DNA of 64,000 nt from [Phialemoniopsis] sp. UDSM-2020 (taxonomy: Eukaryota > Ascomycota > Sordariomycetes > Thyridiales > Thyridiaceae): contig JAEILZ010000007.1 of NCBI GenBank assembly GCA_018873225.1, positions 2,728,001-2,792,000 of the forward strand. The letters run 5' to 3'. The notes beneath the pieces were generated by a model. The model did not search any database. It saw nothing but the letters and a program-made list of their open reading frames with translations, and had not been told where the DNA came from. Every line of letters starts with the position of its first letter. The stretch's first letter is position 1. Both the position numbers and the translations under genes were made by a program. Of the stretch, positions 10,501 to 20,973 are shown one piece after another.

Positions 10501-13500
10501 CTACCACTGCAGACCCGAAGACTCTCCATTGGAGCACCCCGTCATACCTTCACTATTCTCACGCATCTTTCTCTTTCCCCTTGCAATCCTTGGCAGTGTT
10601 ATCTGCCGAAACACTTTGCCTCCGAATTGTTTGTATAGAGGCAACACGCCTCCTGCTTCTAGAAGAGTCTCTTCGATGCCAGATTGTTGGTAGTGAAAGA
10701 CCTTGTCGACACCTTCGATCACGATGGTCTTGTTATCCTTGTCAATCGTAATGTTCGAGTTCTCTTGGGCAGCTTCGTAGAAATCGGGGTCTTGTAACTT
10801 GATGTTGAACAATCCCATGTTCAACTGATTCCTCTCATCTAGACCGTTATCAGACATGCGTCTTGCAGGGGCTATCTGGGAGAAAGAAGACTTACAGATG
10901 AAGGCGAAGCCCTTTGCTATCACGGCCTCGATGCCGGCACCTTGCAATGCTCTCACTGCGTCTTCTCGGGAAGAGCCGCTGCCAAAACCATGGTCTGCAA
11001 CACTACAAGGGAGTTAGATTTATGCGGTTCTTTCTAGATCGTGAAAACCAAGCAAACGGTATGCAGGACAAACTTACATGACACGAGAGCCTTGCTCTGC
11101 CTTCTCTCGAAACTCGGGCCGGAAGTATTGGAAGCAGTGACTTCCTAAGTCGGCATTATCAACTCCGGGCATGAATTCCGCGGGTATGATGGCATCTCTA
11201 CATCCTCCATTAGTAAAAGACCCGAGTGATTTCCTGTAATCCAAGAAAAATGCTTACGTATCAACATTGACACCAAATCTTTGCACCCGCGAACGAACAA
11301 CACGTGCCGATCTCTCCTGTCCTTCGTTTCCTCCCTTCTCGCTGAGTATCACGGGCTGATTATCCAATCGTATCTCTGGCTCCGGCTCGCTGAACACAGG
11401 TGTTATTCGACTAAGACCTTCACGCTGTCGAACAAGCCGTGCTAGCTTCGTCTTATCCAGCTTTGCTAGCAGTGGGCTCGGATCTGTGACCTCCATGTTG
11501 AAGCTGGACGCAGCCACAACGGCAGCGCAGGTAATGTTACCCAGGCTGCCTTTACCCATGCGGTTGCGGAAGTTGCGGTTCTGGGACGACAGCCACACTT
11601 CGCCCTCGCCGGCCACGTCGACGTCGTTGATGCCAACGCAGTACGAGCAGCCAGGCGCGCCGATGGCGAAGCCCGCCCGCTTGTATATCTCCAGGAGGCC
11701 GTGCCGCTCGAGACCTTTGACAATGAGGAGACTGCCAGGCGTGACTCGGCGCTGGCCGTGCGATACCGGCCGCAGCCCGGACTGGAGACCGGCCTCCAAG
11801 ACGAGGGCACCGACGATCAGATCTTCTTCTGTCGTCGTGCAGGCTCCGATGAAGCAGCCATCTAGCTTCATCCCGGCCTTCTCCGACACAGGCACAACGT
11901 CGTCGGGATTGGGATACAGCGCCATGGTAAGACCTACTTCAGACAAGTCGATTGTCCTCCTTTCAGCGTACTGGGCACCAGCGTCCGCTCGGAAGTAAAC
12001 ACCACCACTTCGGTGTTCCGCATGCTGCCGACTCTCAATCCACGCCGCCGTCTCCCCATCCGCCTCAAAGCAGGCGCCCATCCCGCCAAACTCGGTCGTC
12101 ATGTTCGCAATCGCGAACCGTGCGTCCATCGACAGCTCCGCCAGCCCCGGGCCGCCGTACTCGACGGCGCGCTGAAAGGCAATGGTGTTGCGCTTGAACA
12201 AGCCCAGGATGTGCAAGATGACGTCCTTGCCGCCGACGCCGAAAGGTAGAGAGCCGACAAAGTCGATGCGGCACACCTCGGGCACGCGGAACCACGTCTC
12301 GCCCGTGACCATGGGCATGACGACGTCGGCGGCCCCGAACCCGACGGCCAGGCTGCCCATGCTCCCCGCCGAGCACGTGTGCGAGTCGCTGCCGACCACC
12401 ACACGCCCCGGCTGCGCGCGCTCGCGCGTAAAGTCCGTGTGCATGATGCTCGTGTTGGCCGGCAAGAAGTCGACGATCTTGGCCTCGCGGCGGAACCGCT
12501 CCGACCGGGCGATGAGCTCCTGCTGCTTGGGCAGGTGGACGGTGCGCGGGTCGACCGTGTGGTCGACGGCGAGCCAGACGCGGTCGTTGCGGTGCGGGCG
12601 CGGGCGGCCCATGCGGTCGTACGTCTTCTCCATGCCGCCCCAGAGGAGCTCCGAGGTCAGCACCCAGTCCACCTTGACGCAGATCATGTCTCCCGGCTCG
12701 ACCTGCGGCTGCTTGAGGCCAACGCCCGCGTGGGCGAGGATCTTTTCGATGACGCCCATCGGTCGACGGCCCGTGAGATTGATTTGCATCTCCTGGGTTG
12801 TTGTTGCAAGTCCTGGTTTCGGAGCTGCGGCGTCGGCTCGGTTCAGTGCCTCGAGGAAGAAGTCGAAATGTTCCAGGAAAGTGCTCATGAAATCGTCTGG
12901 TGTTGCTGAGCCGCCCAGATCAGCCGTGGCAATGCTGGAACCGATCAGTTCTGGGGGGTCCAGAGTGCGGCGAACCGCTTTGCTGAGGGCCTCGGCTTCC
13001 GCACGCAGTCCTAGAGACAGATCGAACATCATACCCACGGCATGGATGATTCCAAGTGGACTCAAGAGCTTCTCTCGCGGTTTGAGATTGAAAGGCTCGA
13101 ATACCCCAGGCGCCCTATGGGTATCTGTTCGCTTCAACATCGACACCGCCGCTGATGCCAGAAGCTCTTGGGACGGAAGTATTCCACCGGCTTGGTCTGA
13201 CAGAATATCTCCAAACATGTTCTCGGTGAGTACCACACCGTTCAGCTGAGTTGGGTTGGAGGCAAGCAACATCGAGGCGGTGTCGACTAGGATATGATCG
13301 AGAGCCACGTCTGGGAACTCTTTTGCAAACACATCCGTCACTACCGCTCGCCACAATCTCGATGTAGCCATGACGTTGTGTTTGTCTATTGAGTGTACCG
13401 GTTTCGGGGGCGTGAACTGCATGGCAAAAGTGCCTGCTATCTGTGCAAGTCGTTCGATGGTAGGGCGGTCGTACAAAGTCGTGTCGAAGGCCTCGCCGTT

Positions 13501-14361
13501 GTCATCTGCTTCCTTCTTCGGTCCATAGTAGACGCCGCTCGTAAGATCGCGGACAAAGGTAATATCGATATTCTCCACTACCTCGGCCTTATAAGAGCTC
13601 TGCGGTACCAGTTGGGAGGACGGAAACCTGATCGGCCGGATATTGGCAAAAACGCCCAGATCATGCCGGATCGCTAAGAGACCTTGTTCTGGCTGATTGC
13701 CATATCTCGCATCCCCGCAACCGCATATGATTACTGCGTCGGACTGACGACAGCTCCTCAGTGTCGATTCGGGCAGGCTCGTTCCCTCATTTGCAGCAAG
13801 GGCTGCCCCCCCAAACTTGCGCTCGGAAATGCTGAAGGATACATGTTCACGAGATTTCTGGACCAGTTCCAGCACCTGCTTGACATAGGTTGCCAATTGA
13901 GGCCCTTGCCCGTCCCCAGGTAACAAGCAAATGTCAAACATGCTCAAATCGTGTGCTGATGGGTTGTCTTCCGGACCACAGACGATGTGTCTACGCATAT
14001 GCTCTTGTGATCTACCGAGTACAGCCTTTAAACCGCTTTGCGAGCATGAAGACGTGTTCCGACATCGGATCTCGTCTTCAACATCCCCTCGAACATCTAG
14101 GCAAGCCTGTGACGTGAATGTCAAAGTCACGGGCCTCTGGCAGTACATCGGAAGGTCAGCGGCGGTGCGGCCCGCCATTATCCGGTCCAGTCCGGCCCCA
14201 CTTACACCAGATTGGAGCAAGCGAGAAACACAGTACTTGTGTATGCCGAGTAGGAAGAGGTCCGGATGATCGGTACTCTGAAGACGGATCGATACTCTAA
14301 TAGTTCTAGTCTCATAATTTGGGGTAATCGCAGGCAAAGAGCGAAGTCTCACGAGAGTCAT
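10501..14361 (-). CDS. Fusion protein: isopropylmalate dehydrogenase-like plus isopropylmalate isomerase (LeuC + LeuD)/aconitase-type hydro-lyase
   Basis: Four exons, 14361-11258, 11197-11078, 11002-10896 and 10838-10501, encode 1222 aa; introns are 60, 75 and 57 nt. Residues 1-140 form an extension I do not recognise. Residues 141-515 are an IPMDH/tartrate-dehydrogenase fold (MFDICLLPGDGQGP start, substrate Arg in FANIRP and VRDLTSG, Tyr in GVYYGPKK, Lys in DKHNV, metal Asp in TENMFGDILSD). From about 524 comes a LeuC/aconitase large domain (SDSHT, Fe-S cysteines in IGACT and PGCSYC, SSQNRNFRNRMGKG). From about 1015 comes the LeuD swivel domain (NVDTDAIIPAEF, GFGSGSSRED, YERNQLNMGLF). Together they could hydrate or isomerise a 2-alkylmaleate and oxidatively decarboxylate the product. 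The usual HGSAPD cofactor loop is absent after FEP. Ordinary fungal leucine synthesis uses two separate proteins, so this is probably a specialised paralogue. A lyase gene ends only 51 bp upstream. Substrate unknown. Confidence 0.85.
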
Positions 14362-14412
14362 ATCGAAAAGTTCAGTAAATGGTAATATTCACCTATGATG
14401 CCTATTAACAGT

Positions 14413-15537
14413 CTAATTTTTCCACTGGTGGCCGTTGGCCCCGTTAGGCCGGTTCTCATACTGATAGCGCTCCTCCAACTCGTAGTACTTGTTGAAACCA
14501 ACACCCTCGCATACCTCAGAGTACGAGAGGACTACTGGCGGCTTGCCCACGAGGAGCGACCCCTTAATCCCCTCCAGAGCTTCGCGGACGCCCCGCAGCT
14601 TGGCCGCCACTAGAGTCCAGGGGTAAGCGACGCCGCAGTAGCCCAGCTCGCCAAGGTCCTTGGCCGACAAGTTCTCAGTCTTGCCGCCTTCGATGATGTT
14701 GGCAAAGACGGGGAAGTCCAGGTCCTTGCGGAGCCGGCCCATCGTCTCCCTGTCCGGGAGCGCTTCCACAAAGACGGCATCCACGCCAATCTCGATGGCT
14801 TTGCGCGCCCGGGTAAGTGCCTCCTCATATCCGTGGATGAGGCTATCGGTCCTGGCGAGAATCCAGATGTCTTGACCTTCGTTGCGTGCGTCTACTGCTG
14901 CTTGCCAGCGCGCATACGCCTCACTTCTTGACACGACGCTCTTGCCGGCAGTGTGACCACAGCCTGTGATCGTGTCAGCACATGAAGTACGTAGCCACGG
15001 GTGTTGCCTTACGTTTTGGCCATGATTGGTCCTCAATCATAATGCCCGCGGCTCCAGCAAGAGCAAAGCTGATCAAAACATGGTTAGCTACGTTCTTGGA
15101 TATTCAGCTCGCTCTTATACGTACCCCTGGACAGTTCTTCGCACATTCATGGGACTTCCATATCCGGTATCCCCATCAGCCATAATTGGAAAGCTCGTAA
15201 CCCTTGCCGTCTCTTGGATCTTGGTGACGACTTCCTGGAACGCAATATATCCGGTATCCGGCAGTCCCACCGAAGCTGCCATGGCATAGCCGGCGAGAAA
15301 GACGATGGGGAAGCCTGCTTCCTCACAAAGGCGTGCGCTGAGGGCATCATCGGCGCAGACGTGTGCAACAATCTTGGAGGGGTCGTTGTGGGCCTCCAAC
15401 ATCATGGCCCGAAGCTTTGAAGCTTGACGGGACGGGATAGCTCCGCGCACATTGTCTGCTCCTCCCTGGGCTGGCTTTTGCTGGCTTGCCTCGAACGCAA
15501 AGGGATAGGGTTTGGTGTCAACTTTCTTGCTCGTCAT
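14413..15537 (-). CDS. PEP mutase/isocitrate lyase superfamily C-C lyase (dimethylmalate lyase/oxaloacetate hydrolase-like)
   Basis: Three exons, 15537-15125, 15068-15013 and 14963-14413, encode 339 aa; introns are 56 and 49 nt. Donors GTACGT and GTAAGG and acceptors ATCAG and CACAG join RTVQGFALAGAAGIMIEDQ and then PKRCGHTAGKSVVSR. The superfamily cleaves or forms C-C (or C-P) bonds next to a 2-oxo or 2-hydroxy acid. Visible are the Mg-binding DGDTGYGSP, the base region EDQ, the catalytic-Cys motif KRCGH found in lyases rather than PEP mutases, the ARTDS strand and the C-terminal EVCEGVGFNKYYELEERY helix. Candidate reactions are cleavage of 2,3-dimethylmalate, 2-methylisocitrate or oxaloacetate; sequence alone does not choose. 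It is divergent from the activator gene (466 bp) and ends 51 bp before the fusion gene on the same strand, so co-expression is likely. The start at 15537 is the ATG closest to the conserved region. Confidence 0.88.
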
Positions 15538-16003
15538 GATGGGCTCTTTTAGATGTCTCCTCGTGAAATAATGATGTCCGTATAATGACAATGTCTCGTA
15601 TGGTGTGTTCTTGCTCTTCCTAGAATTGTCTTATATACAAGAGGTTGCTATTGGCATTCGGCACAAGAGGGCGATGTCGGCCGTGAAACCATCCATACTA
15701 TGACTTCAGCTACGTACTAAACTTCCTTAAGCCGATCTCTGTAAGCGACCCATGTGCTAGAGACCACTCTTACCCCGCATCATCAATCCCATGTGTGTCG
15801 AAGTCGACAATCACCAAGATATCAATACATGGCTGGGCCCGGATGAGACCGGACCGGCACGGATAGTAGCGGCCCCACAATTGACTAGTACACCCAACTC
15901 CTCCCTTCCAGTCGACATCTTCAGTATCATCTAGCAGTCATCTTTGAGACTCCGGATCCTCAAGGAGTTTCCATCCCACGGCTTTGCATGCCGCCAATCC
16001 GCC
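15538..16003. promoter_or_regulatory. Bidirectional promoter between the lyase and the Zn2Cys6 activator
   Basis: 466 bp separate the two divergent start codons. The region contains CCGGACCGG at 15849-15857 and further CGG/CCG trinucleotides within 25 bp, the type of sequence bound by binuclear zinc-cluster proteins. It probably co-ordinates the cluster. Confidence 0.6.
15849..15857. promoter_or_regulatory. CCGG(A)CCGG palindrome, candidate binding site of the cluster activator
   Basis: CCGGACCGG lies 147 bp upstream of the activator start and about 312 bp upstream of the lyase start. Its reverse complement, CCGGTCCGG, is present upstream of the transporter at 18744-18752. Zinc-cluster factors typically bind paired CGG/CCG half-sites, which this contains. 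Confidence 0.45.
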
Positions 16004-18452
16004 ATGCCCAGCCCGCACGATGCCCCCCATGATAACCGGTCGTTCAAACGGGGCTATGTTGCATGCCTTTCCTGCAGGGCACGCAAGGCCCGGTGCATCA
16101 TCAAGGACCAACCTCCTTGCGCCAAGTGCGAGCGAGAACACCGAGAATGTCAGTTTGATCACCGCCCACGCGGCCCAAAACATCGTGAGCCGCCAAAATG
16201 GACCCACGATCACAGGACGAGGCAGAAAGGCCAGCCCCCATCGCAAGAAACGCGCCCTGAATTCATGGACATATCGCCACAGCCTATGGGAGGAGCAGTT
16301 GAGACATCCACTCGAGACGATCCGATCAATCCCTCGCCTTCAAGCAGCGCAGGCCAGTCACTCTACGAGAGGCTGCGGTCTACAGTTGTTACAGGACCCA
16401 ATGATGCTCTTCATGTGCTTCACGATGCGGCCGAACCTCGACACACCATTGCATTCAACAGTCAAAGTCAGCCTCAACAGCCATGCAATCCAGCACAGCA
16501 TGCCAGACCAAAGATAGCACCCGGAGAGTGTGGCGCCGGACTGGGCTTCGTTATCACAACTCTTTCTGACGCCGACGACACGACCCTCGATCTCTGGGAC
16601 AAATGCCGTTTTGTTCGCGAGGGCGTCCTCACCGCCCAGGAAGCTGTCACTTACATTGATCTGTAAGCACGATTTCAGAATCTTTACCCTCTCGCTCAGT
16701 GATTGACAACGATTAGGTTCTTTGAGAAGCTCGCCCCTCTCACGCCCGTGGTTGTGAGTCGCTTTAGTGATCACAAAGCCCATAAGCATCTTGTTGAAGA
16801 GGAAGCCCTGCTATGCTGCACTCTGCTCATGATTTCTTCACGCTTCTTCATGCTTCCTGGGGCAGGTGGTGCCTCCAGAAGCCAGTACGTGCACAATCGT
16901 CTCTGGCACCACTGCGAACGACTGGTGAAACGGATCCTGTTCGGCCAAGAAAAGACGTCGACGTCTAAAACGAGGACTGTTGGGACTGTGGAAAGCCTGA
17001 TGCTTATATCCGACTGGCACCCTCGAGCATTGCATCTGCCGCCAGAAACGGATGGTTGGGACTCGATGCTCATCTCTCCCGGCTACGATCCGGTCAATCG
17101 GAAGCGCGAGAATAACGAGGCGCCATTGATAAGATGGCGCGACGATGTCTTTGAACCAGCCAAACGAGCCAACAGAATGTCGTGGATGCTGCTTGGCATG
17201 GCAACGAACCTGTCATATGAGCTCGGTGTCATGCAAAACCTCCAGTCGGAGACAGCATGGCCGGCTGAGGAGGAGAGAGCCCGCCATCTTCGGGCGCAGA
17301 AGCTGCTCTACCTCTACGTGACCCAAACCGCCACCAGGCTAGGCTATCCTTCAGTTTTCCCTGAAAGCATATCCGTGACTGCTTCGAGAATTCCAGTTAC
17401 GAACGCTCGTGGTTTCGATCACCATTGTTGGGCTGTGTACATGGACATGAGCCGTAACTTGACGCAATTATCAAGGACCGCTGCATCCATGTTTTTCCAG
17501 TCGGCTGCTCAGCTCCAGAGACAAGTGCTCGACGACCACTACGAGAGCTTGTTGGACCACTTCACCACATCGCTCGCTCAGTTTCAGCGAGAGTTTGAAG
17601 CCGCGAGCAAAGGCGAGTAATAAACACATTGTTTCGAGGTCAAACACTCCAAAGGCTAACGGTAATCTAGATATGTCGGGCCCACTGAGAGACTCCCTTT
17701 TGATAGAGTTTCATCACCTCAGAGCATCCACCTGCGCTGTCTCAATACAAGCCGTGGTCGCCAGGGCATCTGCGGCTGGCTTTGAGACTGGCAACACAAA
17801 TCTTGACGAAGTCCTGTCAACATTCATCACTTCAAAGGACGCAAGGTTTCTACAGGAGGTGATTGCTGACACCAAGAGAGTCCTCCACATTGCGACGATG
17901 AGTGACTTCAAGTTCCAGCTACCATATGCCCCGACGCGGATCAAGATCAGCGTTATTAGTGCATCGGTCTTCCTTCTGAAGGCTTTGAGTGTCGGTTCTA
18001 CCCAGACTGACGTTCACGATGCCCTGCACATACTAGATCAGTGCACAGCCACGCTGAAGTCGTCTCCTGCCGATGACATGGACTTTGCTTTAAGATATGC
18101 TACCCTAATCGAGAAGCATACGGCCCATTTTCGGGCCCACCTGGTCTCAGGGCGAAACCATGGGGAGCAGACTGGACCCTCTCGGATGGATGTAAGCCAT
18201 GGTGAAGATGGGGCTACGGGCCCAGGTGGATATGAGCCGGGGCCAACTGAACAGCACGTCGGCAACGCAGGAGACTTTATTGGTTTTGACGGCTTTAACA
18301 CTGATAACTTGTGGGTTTCGCTGCCGTTTGACTCCAGCATCGCGCCATTTGGCGAGCGAACCGATCAAGTCTCGTTGGGGTTGGATGTAGACTCTCTCAA
18401 CTTCTTATGGAGTCTACCTGATATCGACACCGTCCATAATGGCTTCACATAA
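16004..18452 (+). CDS. Zn2Cys6 transcription factor with fungal middle-homology region; probable cluster regulator
   Basis: Three exons, 16004-16662, 16717-17612 and 17671-18452, encode 778 aa. The zinc cluster is near the N-terminus (CLSCRARKARC then CAKCEREHREC, about residues 21-50), followed by a basic linker and a fungal-specific transcription-factor domain (ALLCCTLLMISSRF, LMLISDWHPRALHLP). The C-terminus (FDSSIAPFGERTD onward) is acidic and aromatic, suiting an activation region. Intron 1 is conventional (GTAAGC...GATTAG). The only arrangement of intron 2 I found that keeps the frame is a GC-AG intron (AAAG|GCGAGT to ATCTAG, 58 nt), giving FEAASKDMSGPLRDSLL; the overlapping GT donor four bases downstream would put the next exon out of frame. 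The gene is divergent from the lyase and followed by the transporter on the same strand. The start at 16004 lies shortly before the zinc cluster. Confidence 0.88.
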
Positions 18453-19134
18453 CAAGACCAATAAGACGGCATCGTAATCTGAATGTCTGGGAGTCAATGA
18501 ATAGTCTATTGTAAGCATCTCTTGTGTCTAGGTAGTATCTAGTTTTACTCAATGGAACTGATCTGCGTTGGTAACCACTGCTCACACTGCCATTTTTCCA
18601 GGGGCCACTAACAACTTGTTTACAAAGACATTGATCTCCTAGCGTCACAACCCTTTGACTAGCCTTCAAGGTTTCCCCGCTCATTATGATGTATACTGAC
18701 CGACTCGGGGTCAAGAGCCATGGCCGGACCACTACTATCCGCACCGGTCCGGCAGACACCGCCCCTACCCGCCGGGCCGGGACTGTCCATCCTGCAACTA
18801 GTCACCTTTAATTACCAATTCCTCGTACCACATTGGCGATCCTATAGGCCCGGAATGGACTTGGAAAACGGGTCTAGCTAGTCAACCCCAGCTGTTCGTC
18901 TGAGGAGTCTTGCCAAGATAAGCTAGCTTTGTATAATCCTGGGGGCTTTGGGGGTGTCGAGTCTGGGGAATTCTGGGGTCGTGCCAGAGCCCATGGCCAG
19001 GGCAAGTTCACCCTTTCCTCGGCGGGATCTCATACATAAGAGAGAGAGTTTCTCCATTCAGTTTGTACAATATCTCAACGAGTGAGGACTCTTCAACTCT
19101 ACTAACCCTTCCAAGAAACCCCAAGTCTTGCAAG
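18453..19134. promoter_or_regulatory. Promoter region of the cluster transporter
   Basis: 682 bp between the activator stop and the transporter start. It carries CCGGTCCGG (18744-18752), an extra CCGGACC at 18724-18730, and a G/C-rich CGG-containing patch up to about 18785. No coding frame is visible. Confidence 0.55.
18744..18752. promoter_or_regulatory. CCGG(T)CCGG palindrome, second copy of the candidate activator site
   Basis: CCGGTCCGG lies 383 bp upstream of the transporter start. It is the exact reverse complement of the copy in the bidirectional promoter at 15849-15857. Confidence 0.45.
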
Positions 19135-20790
19135 ATGTCCTCTACAACTGCCCAGAACAACCCCATCACGGCTGCCCAGCATGCGGACGAAAAGGGACAA
19201 CCCGAGCATCTGGAGCAGCATGAGAAGCACCAGGACCAGATGTTCATGTCCATTGACCAAACCGGAGCACACAAGAAGACAGACCCGGCAGAGATACGCC
19301 TCGTGCGAAAGATTGACTGGATTATGCTGCCTATGCTCTGGATCATGTACTGGTTCAACTACCTCGATCGCAACTCCATCACCGTTGCTCGTCTTGACAA
19401 TCTGGAAAAGGAACTTGGTATCACCTCGACGCAGTACCAAACTTGTGTCTCGATCCTCTTTGTCGGGTACATCCTCGGCCAGATCCCCTGCAGTAAGTGC
19501 CTTTAACTCGATGGGCTCTAATAATAACTGTTCTGATTACTGAACTCTTCCTCCGAAACACAGACATGCTCATGACCCGCATCCGCCCCTCCATCTTCAT
19601 GTCCGTCGCCATGGCCCTCTGGGCCATAGTGAGCACCATGACCGCCGTCGCCAAGGACTTCAAGGGCCTCCTCATCACCCGCTTCGTCCTCGGCGTCACC
19701 GAGGCCCCCTTCTACCCGGGCGCCCTGTACATGCTCTCCATGTTCTACACCCGCAAGGAGATCGCGACGCGCATCTCCATCCTCTTCACGGCCAACATCT
19801 GCGGCACCGCCTTCGCGGGGCTCATCGCCATCGGCGTCTTCCAGATGTCCGGCGCCGCGGGCCTGTCGGGCTGGCGCTGGCTCTTCATCATCCAGGGGAT
19901 CATCACGTTCGTCATCGCCGTCGCGTCGGCCTGGGTTCTGCCGGACGAGCCGACCAACACGCGCTGGCTGACCGCGGAGGAGCGGGCGCTGGCGCACTCG
20001 CGCATCGCCGTCGACACGGTGCAGATCCGCGACAACACGACGACCTGGAGCGGGCTTTTCGACGCGTGCAAGGACGTCCGGTTGTGGGTGTTTGTGCTGA
20101 TGCAGCACTTCCACATGACGGCGAGCAACTTCAAGAACTTCTTCCCGACCATCGTGGGCACGCTGGGCTTCAGCCGCAATGTCACGCTCGCCCTGACGTG
20201 TCCGCCGTATCTGGTTTCTGGTATTGTCTGCCTGGCCTGGGCGGCTAGCTCTGGTAAGTTGATGTTGCTGTCCTCCTCTGCAGCGGCTGCCACGGTGTTG
20301 ACGATGAGTTAGGTCGCTTCAACGAACGAACGTGGCATATTACCGTAGCCAAGGCCTTTGCGATCTTCGGCTTCGTCTTGGCCTGCACCACTATGAACAC
20401 TGGAGCGCGGTACTTTGCCATGTGTGTCTTCTCCAGCGGAGTATACGCAGTGAACAGTGTGATCCTCGGATGGGTTGCCAGTACCTGCGGCCAGACCAAA
20501 GAGAAGAAAGCCGTGTCTTTGGCCATGGTGAACACCATTGCTACCATAGGCTTCATCTACAACCCGGTAAGTTTGTTATTGCTCCTCGAAAGGCATATCA
20601 ATCACTGACCCTGATCTAGTACCTATGGCCCAGCTGGGATGAGCCAAAATATACCATCGCCATGTCGTCGAGCGCTGCGTTCTCGGGCATGTCGGCGATT
20701 CTGGCGTGGGTTATGCGGTGGATGCTGATCAGGGAGAACCGCAAGATCCGGCAGGAAGATTCTGAGGAGAGAGTATTCTATGCGTATTAG
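19135..20790 (+). CDS. MFS transporter, anion:cation symporter family (Dal5/TNA1-like)
   Basis: Four exons, 19135-19492, 19564-20253, 20313-20566 and 20620-20790, encode 490 aa; introns are 71, 59 and 53 nt with GTAAGT donors. The plasma-membrane protein should import an organic anion; relatives move allantoate, nicotinate, pantothenate, biotin precursors or carboxylates. The hydrophilic N-terminus (to about residue 60) is followed by IDWIMLPMLWIMYWFNYLDR, a family signature for TM1, then TRFVLGVTEAPFYPG and GWRWLFIIQG, typical of this family, and a cytoplasmic loop with PDEPTNTRWLTAEERALA. About 12 membrane segments are expected. Its position in the cluster next to the activator suggests it imports the compound handled by the lyase and the fusion enzyme. 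The ATG at 19135 gives the conventional hydrophilic N-terminus. Substrate unknown. Confidence 0.9.
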
Positions 20791-20973
20791 CGTCCATGGT
20801 AGTGGTAATGGTTCTGAACAGTCCATGTCACCGTAGCTCGTAAGGGGAGGCAGGGTCAAAGGGTTGTCTAGTATTCTAGCTCTCGCTCCTAATATGGTAT
20901 ACTGCCTCAACTTTCGTGAGATCGAGTATGATGTACAGTTACGGGTGATATACAGGTCTATCGTATCACAAAT

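Noticed and set aside
14300..14560. Splicing the lyase and the dehydrogenase-isomerase into one giant protein
   Set aside because: The possible donor GTATGC with acceptors near 14400 removes the conserved lyase C-terminus, and the options tested run into stops.
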